NCBI GenBank assembly: GCA_028829895.1
Contig: CM054180.1
Span: 101,468,635-101,532,634 of the forward strand
From: Sinotaia quadrata
Taxonomy: Eukaryota; Mollusca; Gastropoda; Architaenioglossa; Viviparidae
DNA length: 64,000 bases
Reading direction: 5' to 3'
Positions 1-11,436 of this stretch are shown piece after piece (position 1 is the first letter of the stretch; each line of letters opens with the position of its first letter). Made by a program: the position numbers and the translations under genes. The notes beneath the pieces are model-generated. The model saw only the letters and a program-made list of their open reading frames with translations. It was not told where the DNA came from and searched no databases.

Positions 1-1582
1 ATTTGTTATGCTCAAGGGGAAGCACTCTAGTTTCATCGTATCGATATGACTGGATATGGATAACTCTGGACACACTCACTTGCTGTGCGTTCTTTGTAGG
101 CTTTTTAATGTTTAAATTATTTTTCGTTTTATTTTGAAGTGCAGTGATTCCGTGATAAAATGAAAATGATTTGAAATCTTTTTTTTTTTTAAAGTAGAAA
201 CTCCTCTTATCTAAATCATGTGACCCGGAATAGCCGAATCGATTTATAGCTCAAGTGAATTACACTTACAGGTATCTCGGTTATATTTATATGGAAAAAA
301 AATCAAAAGCATTAATATTTTTTTGAATAGGTCAGTTTAGATTTTTTTCTTTTGTTTATTTAAGAATTTAATACCAACAGATTGTGTTTTCTTGAGAGAA
401 GAGAGTGGTTTCATTTACTAAAACTTAGCAACTTTGTGTTTCACAAACTTTGTGTTTTTCTTCATGTGAAGATATAATGACACTTTTACTGTAGTATTGA
501 TGCACAAGAAGTGCAAAATAGAAAAATGTGTTTACTATTTTAGTGTGTCTTAAAAGAAATAGAAAATACAATCTTGAATGGCTGCAGTTCTTTTTTTTTT
601 GAAATTTTAAAAGGAACAGATTAACTGTTTGATTATTGGCATAGATCTGAGTTTGTTAATCTTGTAAAAGCCTAGCACCTCATGCATAAAAAGTTGGAAT
701 CTGCAAAAACAAACTGCGCCTTTCACACATATAAAATATAAATTATGTTTGTATGCAATATTAAAAGCATATCACCAATTATAAAATGTTCAACTTCACT
801 ACAAATCACAATTTGCCAGTCTAAAAAATATCATTGATTATATATAGTGTATTGTATGAAGTTTCGAAGTAATGCATGAACTGTTTATTTAAATTAATAT
901 GGTTGCCAAGACACTCTTCTGATATATGAAAATATATATGAAAATATCACTGCAGCTGGTTATGCATTGTTGACTCTCTTGAATTTTCTTCTTCAGGTTC
1001 TTCTGAAAATATCAGTAAGGTTAAAGAGTTAATGCTTCAAAAGATAAAAATTAAATTGGTAGATTTATAATTAATCCAAAATGGTGAATGTTATCTGTTA
1101 GCATTCTTGGCAAGTCAGACTTTTATGACTCTAGTAATGTTCAATTTATACTATTTGAATGACATACATTTTATTTTCCAAACTGAAGAACTTTTTATTT
1201 TACGTGATTTTCCATAGAAATGCCCTAGGGGTCTACAAGTTTGAAAAAATCATCCAAGATGCTTTGCAGAAACTGATATATGAGTTAAATAAACTAAATT
1301 TCTACATTTATTATATACAATGCACACTGAATATGTACATATGTTTGCATTAATGTATGTATCTATATGAGTTTATGTATAGACCTACAGATAGGAAGAT
1401 AAATTAATAGATATTGCGATACTTGAAATTCAGACTGCCATTTTATCCCCTATTTATTATTAGGTTCTGTCTCTCATACGCACTGTGATAAATACTACAC
1501 AATTGCCTATATGTTGACATCATGACGTTGAAAAGCAAGCATAAATTAGTGATTTATTAAGTACATAACGATTGCTGCACAA
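1..1582. other. AT-rich non-coding DNA
   Basis: No convincing coding segment or splice-flanked exon is seen. The only open frame above 60 codons here (about 1.16-1.35 kb) has AT-driven composition and no domain. Confidence 0.6.
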
Positions 1583-2172
1583 TACATGGTGATGTTGAAG
1601 AGCGAGCAGTAGTTAAAAAATATGCTAATTGTGTGAATGCTGCATAATATTATGGTGTGATGTTGAAGAGCGAGCAGTAGTTAGAGATGCGGTAATTGTG
1701 TGAATGCTGCATAATATTAGGTGATGGTGAAGAGAGAGCAAAAGTTAGTGATGTGCTAATTGTGTGGATGCTGCATAATATTAGTTAATGGTGTGATTCT
1801 GAAGAGTGAGCAGTACTTAGATATATGCTAGTTGTGTGAATGCTGCATAGTATTTGATGATGGTGAAGAGAGAGAAAAATTTAGTGGTATACTAAGTGTG
1901 AATGCTGCATAATATTAGTTGATGGTGTGATGTTGAAGAGCGAGCAGCAGTTAGAGATATGCTAATTGTGTGAATGTTGCATAATATTTGATGATGGTGA
2001 AGAACGAGCAGAAGTTAGTGGTTTTCCTAAGTGTGAATGCTGCATAATATTTGATGATGGTGAAGAACGAGCAGCAATTAGAGATATGCTAATTGTGTGA
2101 ATGCTGCATAATATTAGGTGATGGTGAAGAATGAACAAAAGTTAGTACTATTCTAATTGTGTGAAGTTGAAA
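1583..2172. repeat. Minisatellite, about 60-70 bp unit, 8-9 copies
   Basis: The core GAATGCTGCATAATATT recurs at about 1640, 1700, 1760, 1830, 1900, 1970, 2035 and 2100. It alternates with a GGTGAAGAGCGAGCAG-type segment. Copies are diverged and of unequal length, so the array is old. No gene is seen. Confidence 0.85.
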
Positions 2173-3059
2173 GAGAAATAATTCTGATTTGTGTTCTTGA
2201 TAACCCTGGAATGATCAAACACGTTATCTGAGTAACTGATTGTCTCAGTTGTAAAAACTGATTGCTGCTGTATAATTACTGACTTAGATGATGATTTCAT
2301 TTAATAAATGTTTGTATGTGTGTGTTAATCATCTCATTTTTATCAAATTAAAGATTTTCTAGAATGAAGATGAATGAATCATGAAAGGACTGAATAAATG
2401 AAGGACTCAGTGATAATGTCAATTTATGGAGATGTCTCGGGCAGATTTGGCACTCCAAGATAGCATTTTGGGTTATTTGCACCTTTCGGGGTTATTGGCA
2501 CTTTTACAACCGGCAATATGTACCATAATGATTTTGTCATGTTTTAAATGAAAAAAGTGTTTGTTTATATTAATGAAATATTTAATAATGTCTACCTAAG
2601 TCTTGGTTTTGTTTCAAAATGTGTCATGCCTTGAAAAGTGTACTTCTTCAGTCTACTGCAACCACACATTTTATAGCCGCCCTTGTGTCATGTCATATAT
2701 TGAAAACAAAATCAGCATTGTCTCCCCTACCTTAATTATAAATGGTCTTTTCTGTTTAGTAATTAGGCTGGCTAAACAGTTAGTCTGGCCCAAAATGATG
2801 AAAAAATCCAAGTTGGCAACGGAGCTTTGGAATACTGAAAATGGTACGATTCTTTTTAATACTCTAGTTGCATGCTGTTAATTACAAGATTAAATATTGC
2901 TTCTATAAAATGTGTCCTAAGTAGATGCCAGATCTCCTTTTGATTTACTAGTTAGGTCTCACTTTTCATTCATGCTAACGTTAGTAAACTCTTGTTGACC
3001 CATACTGACGTGTTGGTGAGATATCTTTTTTTTTTTAAAATTCAAATTGATAAGTTACT
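2173..3059. other. Non-coding DNA
   Basis: No gene recognised. A 92-codon open frame at 2603-2881 (+) shows no domain, signal peptide or splice signals and is treated as chance. Confidence 0.5.
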
Positions 3060-3350
3060 CCTTTACTAGTGCTGATGAGTTCGAGAGATCTTTCCTGGAC
3101 CATCCTGACTACTTAGTGAGGTCTCTCTTCGACCCATGCTGACTACTTAGTGAGGTTTCTCTTTGCTCCATGCTGACTAAGCAGCGAGGTCCCTATGATC
3201 TATACTGACTAGTTAGTGAGGTCTCTCACTATGATCTATGCTGAATACTTAGTGAGGTCTCTCTATGATCTATGCTGACTAGTGAGTGAGGTCTCTCTTT
3301 ACTCCATGCTGACTACTTAGTGAGGTCTCTATGATCTATACTGACTATTT
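3060..3350. repeat. Minisatellite, about 34 bp unit, about 8 copies
   Basis: Tandem units built around CTATGCTGACTACTTAGTGA followed by GGTCTCTC. Units vary by short insertions and deletions. The array directly abuts a fragment of the dispersed repeat family also found at 41, 46 and 49 kb. Confidence 0.85.
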
Positions 3351-3530
3351 GCATCCACAATTTCTAGCATATTCTCAACTCGAGTTGTTTACTCTAACTC
3401 TCACAAAATACCATCATGAGGAGTGCCCAAGGTCGGGTGACAAATTAACAATTTATATAATAATTAAGATTAGAAATAGCGATAGGCAAATTTATTTTGC
3501 CACACATACAAAGAGTGAATTGATTTTTTA
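3351..3530 (+). repeat. Repeat family A, right-end fragment
   Basis: This stretch matches the right ends of the copies at 47.6 and 50.8 kb: the phrase ATATTCTCAACTCGAGTTGT, then GGAGTGCCCAAGGTCGG, then an ATAGGCAAATTTATT-type end followed by TGCCAC. Only the last ~170 bp of the family is present. Nature of the family unknown. Confidence 0.8.
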
Positions 3531-3985
3531 AAAATCTCGTTAACAACATCTTCATCCCATTCTAAAGCCCACATTTCGTAAGGATCAGGTAGAGTTATTT
3601 TCTTAACATCGAGTTCTAATATGGGTTCTCCTTATAGCGTAATTTTAATCAGGCATCAAGCTGCTGATGTAAATGATGACATTATATTTGTTGACATGTG
3701 TATACAACTGATAATGAGATCTATTTTAATAGCATCTGACTGATTTTCTTTATACATTAATCTTTTCCACCCTTAATTACTATTTCTTTAAAACGTTATA
3801 TTTATTAATGTATGTTAAGTTAAAAGGAATATAATTCTATATTCCGAGCACAACAGTCTTTTTTCTTTGCTGCAAATGAACATTAGAACTTCAGTTTATA
3901 ACTTACCGATCTCTGCGTAATGGTTTTCCTCATTAGTTTCATTATCTGAAATCATAAATAAATTTATGTCACATAGAATACACAA
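3531..3985. other. Non-coding DNA
   Basis: No gene or clear repeat seen. Confidence 0.45.
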
Positions 3986-4165
3986 ACACGAATAAACTCA
4001 GTTGCAAGCACATACAAACTCGGTCACAAATTCACACAAACTAGGTCACAAGCACATACAAACTCGGTCACACAAACATACAAACTCGGTCACAAACAGA
4101 TATAAAACTCAGCCTCAAACATACAAACTCAGTCACAAACACATACAAGAACACTTGCGTACACA
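3986..4165. repeat. CA-rich minisatellite, about 22-24 bp unit
   Basis: Repeats of the ACAAACTCGGTCACAAACACATA type, truncated and diverged. Open frames on both strands here are by-products of the repeat. Confidence 0.75.
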
Positions 4166-5049
4166 TTCGCATGAATCCCATACTTATACAGGTAGGCACA
4201 CACAACGTACAGACGTCAAAACCTGACATGCAACGTAAACACACATACATATATAAACAAATACATACATGTTTGTCGTGATTATACAAGTATATCACAA
4301 GTGCCAAAATGTAAAGTAATATGACATGAAAACAACTTGCTTTTAACAGTGAATATATATAATTGAATAATGCAGAAAACGAATTTAAATTTTATCTTTC
4401 CATCAATCTTTTATTTGTTTTTAAGAGCGTATTTATTGTCCGCTGGTGAGTTTGGTTTTATGTATAAATCCATTTGTTTACAAATATTTATGTAAACTCT
4501 TATCATTAAGTATCATAATTAATACAGATATTATAGAAAAACTCATCTTTAATGCTAAGCAAGATTTACACTACAGTTTAGCCTTTTAACTTTTAAAATT
4601 TTCTTTTAATTTATCTTTGGGTTTTGAGACACTTATAAAGAAATGCAAAATAAAGTAATTGAATGTTACAACTACAGAGCAAATTTGATTTCAAATAAGA
4701 CAAACAACCACACATTAGAAATATGCTTTAATATAAATGCACATTAACTCTTCATCTGTTTTCTTTTACTTTCATCTCAGAACTATAAAATGGACCATAA
4801 GCCCTAACGTATGATGGCTTAGTCTTAAACACATACAAGAATATACACATACGCACGCGTTGTGTGTATTTGACTATGTTTAATATTTTGCGACGTGGAC
4901 ACAAAAAAGTCAACTGAATGGAAAAAGCAAAGTCCCTTTACTCTTTTCTTATGATATTTTAATGGTATTTTTAAAATGTTTTTCAAAGCAATACTTTTTG
5001 TCTGTTATTGAAAATACAATAAATAATTATTCATAACTAAATGAAGGTC
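4166..5049. other. Non-coding DNA
   Basis: AT-rich with CA/TA-rich stretches. No gene seen up to the 5' break of the LINE. Confidence 0.5.
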
Positions 5050-5057
5050 TCTAACTT

Positions 5058-5305
5058 AAGAATCAAAACATACACAAAATGTTGCAAGTAGATTTAGAAT
5101 CAACAATAGATCTGAATAGGTTCGATTTTAAATATACACCTGCAGTCTATAAACTAAGCGCTATAAAAAGGAAAGAGGCCAGCTTGATGACGATATGCGA
5201 AAACTGCCAGAAATCGGACATGAAATACAAGATTGCATGGAGGAAATAGTTTGCCCATACTGCACCAACCACCACCACTACACAGACTGTCCACGAAAAA
5301 AAAAA
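5058..5305 (+). pseudogene. LINE ORF1 C-terminal part with zinc knuckles
   Basis: The open frame starts after a stop near 5056 and has an ATG at 5079. It reads through a segment ending CENCQK, and a one-base frameshift near 5212 then moves the reading into GHEIQDC. Together these form a split CCHC knuckle (CX2CX4HX4C type). A second, irregular knuckle follows at about 5250-5292 (CPYC, then several His, then DC), one residue shorter than the canonical spacing. In I-type LINEs such knuckles belong to the nucleic-acid-binding ORF1 protein that coats the RNA. Downstream (to about 5630) the frame is Thr/Lys/Pro-rich and shows no domain. Broken. Confidence 0.75.
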
Positions 5306-5665
5306 CAGCTAAAAAACCTTGCACTCACTCAGCATTCATTGCACTCAAATCACAACACATTATTACAACTTACTGAAACAACAAGCAAAAAAACAGCAAG
5401 ACACACCAAAAACATACCCCCTGGAAACAAATCAACTCACCCCACCTGCCCCCCTCAACAGAAAACCCTAACACCCTCTACCACCCACACCCCTACAAAG
5501 AAATCCCCAATACAGAGCGTAGACGATTCTACACCCCACCTCACTAGACGACCTAAGGGACGAGACGCCCCACACCTCACCATGACAAAGAAACAGACAT
5601 GGAGCACGCAAAACCAAACATCACCCAGCTAGACAACACACCCTTAGTCAAACTCAACCCGCTAG

Positions 5666-5677
5666 CCCCCCCCCCCC
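5666..5677 (+). repeat. C12 homopolymer in LINE
   Basis: A run of exactly twelve C. Further runs of twelve lie at 6434-6445, 7044-7055 and 8734-8745 in the same element, where they disturb the reading frame. Confidence 0.9.
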
Positions 5678-5710
5678 ATACCCCACACTCCATACAAATA
5701 CTACCAGAGA

Positions 5711-6150
5711 CAAACACACAAATAACAAAACAAACATCGAATCAGCAAACAACCCAACACACTACACAAAACAAACACAGCACATCAAACCCCACCCTAA
5801 CACTTAACCCACAATTTGACCAAAACAAAACAAATAACAAACGCGAACTAATACTACTTGCTCCATGCTGTAGACACCACCCCTACTCACATAACTACAG
5901 CAATGACAACACACAAATAAAACAAACACCGAACGATCAAACAACCCAATACACTACGCAAAACACACACAATACCCCAAACCCCACCCCAACACCTAAC
6001 CCACAATTTGGCCAAAACAACACAAACAACAAACGCGAACCAATACTACTCGATCCATGCTGTAGACACCACCCTTACTCGCATAACTACGGCAACGACA
6101 ACAAACAAACAACAAAACAAACAGCGAACCATCAAACAATCCAACATGCC
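5711..6150 (+). repeat. Tandem duplication inside the LINE, about 193 bp unit
   Basis: Two full units and a third partial one. The segment encoding the phrase PCCRHHPYSHNY occurs at about 5862-5900 and again at about 6055-6090. The stretch with ACACAAATA and ACAAAACAAAC occurs at about 5715, 5911 and, degenerate, 6105. The repeats lie at the 5' border of the endonuclease domain and probably replaced or displaced its N-terminus. Confidence 0.8.
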
Positions 6151-6560
6151 TGATTAAAGACAACATAAATTACATCAAGGTAGAAAGCACAGCCTCTCAC
6201 TTAACAATAGCAACACTTATAAGTAACACAAAAAAAACAACAACTCCACATAACAAATGTATACTTCCTGCCAGACTCGCTTATAAAAACTAAAAATCAT
6301 CAAAAGATAACACTCTTTCAGCAGCAAATAGGGGACCTAAATGCGCTACACCCCTGCTGGTCCAAGGGAAGCAACAACCGACAAGGACAAATACTACAAG
6401 ACTGGCTGACGCGAAAAAACCTAACTTATGCAGCCCCCCCCCCCCAAACCAACCAGACAACAAAACACCCTCGACATCGCACTAATGCCACCCCCTCACG
6501 CTAAACACCACCATCACAGTAGACGACGACAACTACACCCCACCCCCCATCATCTTAGAA
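6150..6560 (+). pseudogene. LINE endonuclease domain remnant
   Basis: An exonuclease-endonuclease-phosphatase fold of the LINE target-cutting enzyme. Recognisable pieces in shifted frames are a strand reading LIKDNINYIKVES (about 6151-6190), NVYFLPDSLI (about 6257-6286), the catalytic GDLNALHPCWSKGSNNRQG (about 6330-6390; GDFNAHH is the family form) and NTLDIAL (about 6468-6488; the SxxDxxL motif). The final SDH motif is degenerate around 6520-6570. The N-terminal catalytic Asn/Glu strands were not found. Inactive through frameshifts and a C12 run. Confidence 0.8.
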
Positions 6561-7314
6561 CTCGACACTCAACACAAATACGACACAAACACGCAAAAAA
6601 CCCCGACATAGACACTATTAAAGGGCAATTGGGAAACATTCAAACTCAACTTAGAACAAACAACAGACGAGAAACTAACACACGAAGACGCAAACACATG
6701 GGCCTCCAACATAACAAACGTTATTACCCAAGCAGCCAATCTAGCCTTCCCCATCAACCAAACACAAGCCTCCTCCCGCCCCCTCACACCATGGTGGAAT
6801 CAAAAATTGGAAAAATGAAACAACAAAGAAAAAACGCATTACGACAATACAGAAGACAACCTAACAACATAAACCTCAAAAACACATACCACAAAATCAA
6901 CAAAAACTTCATAGCTCAAATCAAACTAGCAAAACAAAAAGCCTGGTAAAAAACATGTAACAGCCTAAACAGAACCAGTACAACCAAGCAAATATGGAGC
7001 ACAATAAAACAAATGACGGGAAAGGGCAAGACGAAAAGCACTACCCCCCCCCCCCTCATTATAGACCCACAAACAAAAACACACGCCACGTCACAAGAAG
7101 CAGAAGCACTAGCAGATTCATTCCAAGCGAACACAAACAACACAAACCCACAAAAAAGTAAACACATCACGAAAGTCACAAAACAACTCTCAACAGCTGA
7201 AGAAAGAAAACTAAACGAAAGCAAGCAGGTCCAAGACTTAAACGCACCCATCACAGAAGCAGAAATCAAACACATAATAAAGACTAAAAAGAACACAGCC
7301 CAGGCCAAGATAAA

Positions 7315-8170
7315 ATTCCTTATCAATTCCTAAGCCGACTACCAGACAACATAACAAAACTATTCAACAAAATATTGCAAACAGGTGAAATTCCGAACCA
7401 CTGGAAACAAGCAATTATAATACCCATACCTAAACCGGACAAAGATAACACCCACCCAAGCTCATACAGACCAATATCCCTTCTACCCACATTAGCAAAA
7501 ACACTAGAAACAATAGTGAACAAGAGATTAACGCACTATCTAGAAACAAACACCCTCCTCTCGCCTGTTCAACACGGATTCAGACCGAAACGCTCCACCA
7601 TAGACGCAACAAATAGACTAACAGACAACATAATGATAGACAGACTACAGGGAAAACACTCAATAGCCATATTCATAGACATTTCCAAAGCTTTCGTTAC
7701 AGTATGCCACCCAACCATACTACTCAAAGCGCTACAACTAGGAATAATGGAAAACATACAAATACATTAAAAACTTCCTCACAAACCGCACATTCAAAGT
7801 ACAGATAGAAAACACATTTTCCACCACAAGAGAAAGAACACATTACACCCCCCAGGGGAGCGCGCTCAGTTCCACCCTCTTCAACATAGCCACCTATGAC
7901 CTAAATACAATCACCGCGCAAACCAACACACAGCTAACACAATTCGCTGATGACTCATCACTTTACAGCGCACACAGAGACCATGGAAGACTGACAGACA
8001 ATATGCAACGACTCTAAAAAATCTAGAAGAATGGACAGACAAATGTGGACTGGAACTAGCATCTGACAAAACAACAGCCATAGACTTCTCAGCCCGAAAA
8101 AATAAAATATACCCAAAACTACACCTAAAGCAAACAAAAATAAAATACGCCAAAACACAACATTTTTAGG
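7315..8170 (+). pseudogene. LINE reverse transcriptase remnant
   Basis: Reads GEIPNHWKQAIIIPIPKPDK (RT motifs 0/1) from about 7384, then SSYRPISLLP, HGFRPKRST and motif A IFIDISKAF at about 7669-7695. The catalytic Asp is kept, but the second Asp-type position of the usual AFD is Val. After a frameshift near 7752 the frame continues through TPQGSALSSTLFN (about 7846-7884) to FADD at 7943-7954, the catalytic motif C, intact. Another frameshift near 8015 leads into a thumb-like region. All key motifs survive but in three frames. A linker rich in Lys/Asn precedes it at 6790-7010. Confidence 0.88.
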
Positions 8171-8799
8171 AATCACATTCGACGAAAACATCAGATTCAG
8201 CAAACACATAGAAAATACATTAATCAAAGTCAACAAAACACTTAACATACTTAAAGCAACAAAGGGGAAAGGATGGGGTGCAGACACCCAAACACTTCTA
8301 ACATTCACCAGAGCTCTAATCTACTCCATCATAGTTTACGGCAGCGCAACGTACACAGCCACGGACAACCCAAAAATAAAAGCGTTAGAAATAGTGCAAA
8401 ACAAAGCTCTAAGAATAAGCACGTACGCACTACCAAACACAAAAAACGAACACCTATATCACTAAACAGGACATTAAAAGTAAGAAGAGACAAACAAATC
8501 CTAAGACAATGGGCCAAAAGAACAATTCATGGGAAAAACCTCCCCACAAACTTGCATCTGCTGAACAAAAGTTGGGATAAAAGAGGATACAAACAGAAAA
8601 GACAGAAAACAAAGAAAAACAACCATAACAGATGGACAGAAAACAAGTTACCCCCTTACCAACTAACCAAACGACTGCTAGAAAAACACAAACTAAACAC
8701 AATAAAAACTGAAAAACCGAACACAAAACCTCACCCCCCCCCCCCAAACATAGACCTAACATTGCTTAAACAACCCCCAAAATTCAGCAACCCTCCAAT

Positions 8800-8920
8800 A
8801 GCCCAGCAAAAAGTGCTCGAACACATAAGAAAAAACTACCCCAACCACCACCACATATATATAGATCGGGTTAAAAAAAAAAATTGGAAAAGGGGCAGCA
8901 GCAGCAGCAGCAGCAGCAGC

Positions 8921-8951
<31 letters not shown>

Positions 8952-9297
8952 GGCACGCACACATACAAATTAGACCAAAAACACTCAATACTAACAGCAG
9001 AACTCGTAGCGATCAAACAAGCATTAACATTAGCAACCAACACCACAAACATGCAGACGCAACTACTCGTATTAACAGACTCACTCACATCGTTACAAAA
9101 TATAGCAAACCCCTTCCAAACAACAAGAATAAACATAACAAATCAAATAACAACACAAATACAAACACTAGAGAAAAAAGGAGTAAAAACAACGCTACTC
9201 TGGATCGCCAGACACACAAACATTACTGGAAATGAAACAGCAGACAAGGGAGCTAAATACGGAAGTAAACAAGGCAAACAACTACATACACCAATTT
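8800..9297 (+). pseudogene. LINE RNase H domain remnant
   Basis: After the RT a typical LINE RNase H is recognisable: HIRKNYPNHHHIYID (the TDGS strand, degenerate, about 8821-8866), HSILTAELVAIKQ (about 8975-9020, catalytic Glu kept), LVLTDSLTSLQ (about 9066-9098, catalytic Asp kept), and WIARHTNITGNETADKGAK (about 9201-9257, catalytic His and Asp region kept). A GCA/AC microsatellite interrupts the domain between the first and second motifs. The frame ends where the inverted block begins. Confidence 0.87.
8895..8952. repeat. Compound microsatellite (GCA)n-(AC)n in the LINE
   Basis: About nine GCA units followed by about sixteen AC units, inserted between RNase H motifs. It arose after the element decayed. 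Confidence 0.9.
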
Positions 9298-9548
9298 TAA
9301 TAGGTCTGTTGTGTCTTTAATGATTTTCCTTTCTTCCGTGTATTTATTGCACTGGAGTAGGAAGTGTTCGATTGTGATGTCTGTTATGCAGTACGTGCAT
9401 GTTTTTGTTTCGTTGTTTGTTTTGTGTGTATATCTTGTGTTATTGTATCGCAATCTGTATATTGCTCTATTATGGCTTATGTTTGTGAGTTGGGGGGAGT
9501 GGGGTGTGGGGTCTTACTTTTGTATATGCTTTTGATTTGTGTGTGTAT
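9298..9548 (-). pseudogene. Inverted LINE block with C-terminal zinc motif
   Basis: On the minus strand this block reads a segment with HNRAIYRLRYNN, then CTYC, eight residues later EHFLLQC. That is the C-X2-C...H-X4-C motif which in I-type LINEs follows RNase H. The same motif lies in the plus orientation in the fragment at 22.67-22.86 kb (CDHC...EHFLFHC). The plus strand resumes normal LINE tail sequence at about 9550 (LIIYLLETNTLP). So roughly 250 bp have been inverted in place. Breakpoints are accurate to about ten bases. Confidence 0.8.
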
Positions 9549-9935
9549 CACCACCCAAGCACTCCTATACCCCAAAGAACACAATCAAAGTCACGTGCAC
9601 CTAGAACTTATCATCTACCTCTTAGAGACAAACACTCTACCTACTATAAAAATAATACCCCCCCAAAAAAAAAACAAACAAAACAAATCCACATCCAATA
9701 ACATGCAGAAACACACGGACGACAGTCGTAACAACGGTCAGACATGGAGATACAACACGCAAACCAAACAACGCACGAACACCCCACCCTCCTTGAATAC
9801 CAGAGAAAGGAGGAAGGCCTCACAGGAATCCACCAAGAACCGAAAACATCGACAAGATGAAAAGTTCTAATGCAATTTCTGTGAGCGCATAGATAGCGGA
9901 ACTACTACAACTACTACTACTACTACGCTTGATGA

Positions 9936-11428
9936 CGAATTTGGGGAAGCGCATCCGACCTAGGCCGTTTGAACTTTTCACTTATATTAAACCTCTTTAA
10001 TGGGGTCAGGGGGAAGCGGCATATAAAACAGTAGTAGAGCAGGCCGATTGAAAAAACAACAACACCTCTGTATTAAAATAATGTGACATAATAATGATAC
10101 TGACCTACTAAAGCGAACAATATAGAGAATGGACTAGACTAGAGTATGTCTCACTGGATTCTAATGTTACTGTATTTGATCAGAATTATCTCCACATTCT
10201 CTCGCCGGATGGTTTTAGCGTTACTCTCTCGTCTGAGTACTGTTTCACCATCTACCTATACTAATGCACATATTATTACTACTAAATACATACATAATGG
10301 CACATGCAAGCTCATTTGAATGTATGTCCATACATACACGCTTATATTTAGCCAACTTGCAAATATGGACTTGCCTGCATATTTAATCAGACAGTCTCTT
10401 ATTTTCAGAAATTAATGATGATCACTGTCTAATGATTGTGCATGTCTCACAGTCATGCAACACTACGCTGAAAATTCTTTTGTCACATTACAGAAACAAA
10501 GCTCAAATGATGGGGCTCCTATATATTACATATAAATACCAGTATATAACCATATCAGACTGACAACAAAAATTTCATGTAACAGTACATTTGCACATTT
10601 GTCAATGTCACTAGGAAAGGGAGGTAAGCCAAACTTTTTTTTAATTCATTGTTTACGTCGACTGTCTGGTGTCAAGGTCGCCAGACCGCCAGCATAACAC
10701 AGTCGAAATTCGTTTTGAAATGTTAGGTTAGGGAGTGCAGGCGAAATTCACTTACGTTTCAAAACAGTAGAAATTAGAATTATGTCTGATATTAAGTCTG
10801 TACATGTATTCTGTGAATTTATGCATGTGAAGTATGGATTTATGCATTTGTATGAATGCAAGCTATTTTGTTGATTGAGATATATGAGTGTGAGAATTAA
10901 ATTAGAAAGATTGACATTATTGTATGATATATTGTCATAATAATAGCAGATATTTATTTAATCTAAATATGTTGTATTTGAAGATATGAGAGATATTTAT
11001 TTAACTTAGAATTTATTGTGCGTTTGAGGATTAGAATGCCTGAGGTTTATGTAAGTTTCTCGTGTTAGCACTTGCACAGTGATAGAACTGTGGACTAACA
11101 ATAAATAGCACGAGAGTTGTGTGCTGGAAAAATCGATTCAAAACATTTTTGTGGAAAAACTTAGAGAAATAAAAAGAAGGAGAAAAAATTGAGTCTTCAG
11201 AAAGAAACACCGAAAGTATCTGGAATACACAGTGTGGTGGCCAAGGGGAAGGAATCTTTTATTTTCCCCTTGCGTTCTCTCTCATTGCCATTGTTGTTTA
11301 CTGCAGTTATGGAGGCAAAGTGAGTGAACGTATTTATTCAACTCAGTGCAAGTTTGCTGGACTTCAAGATATTTTCCCTGCTAATCTTAGTAAGATACTC
11401 AAACCAATTTTGGCGTGTGGGTAAAAGA
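9936..11428. other. Non-coding DNA
   Basis: No gene recognised. A short stretch near 10.66-10.75 kb is richer in CpG but has no open frame. Confidence 0.5.
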
Positions 11429-11436
11429 GTCTACAG
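11429..11436. repeat. 8-bp target-site duplication of hAT-1 (left)
   Basis: GTCTACAG, repeated exactly at 14459-14466 on the other side of the element. Confidence 0.9.

Larger units (their letters stand above)
5050..9935 (+). mobile_element. I/Nimb-type LINE, 5'-truncated and decayed
   Basis: A long non-LTR retrotransposon on the plus strand. In order it carries the end of an ORF1 with CCHC zinc knuckles, an apurinic-type endonuclease, a reverse transcriptase, an RNase H domain, a C-terminal CCHC motif and a 3' tail running into (ACT)n at about 9899-9931. The RNase H after the RT places it in the I superfamily (I, Nimb, Loa-like clades). The strand is strongly A- and C-rich, as usual for the coding strand of such elements. 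Many frameshifts and stops make it inactive. A block at about 9298-9548 is inverted. The 3' end resembles the fragment at 22.1-23.1 kb; both share GATGAAAAGT followed by TTCTGTG just before the tail. Confidence 0.88.
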
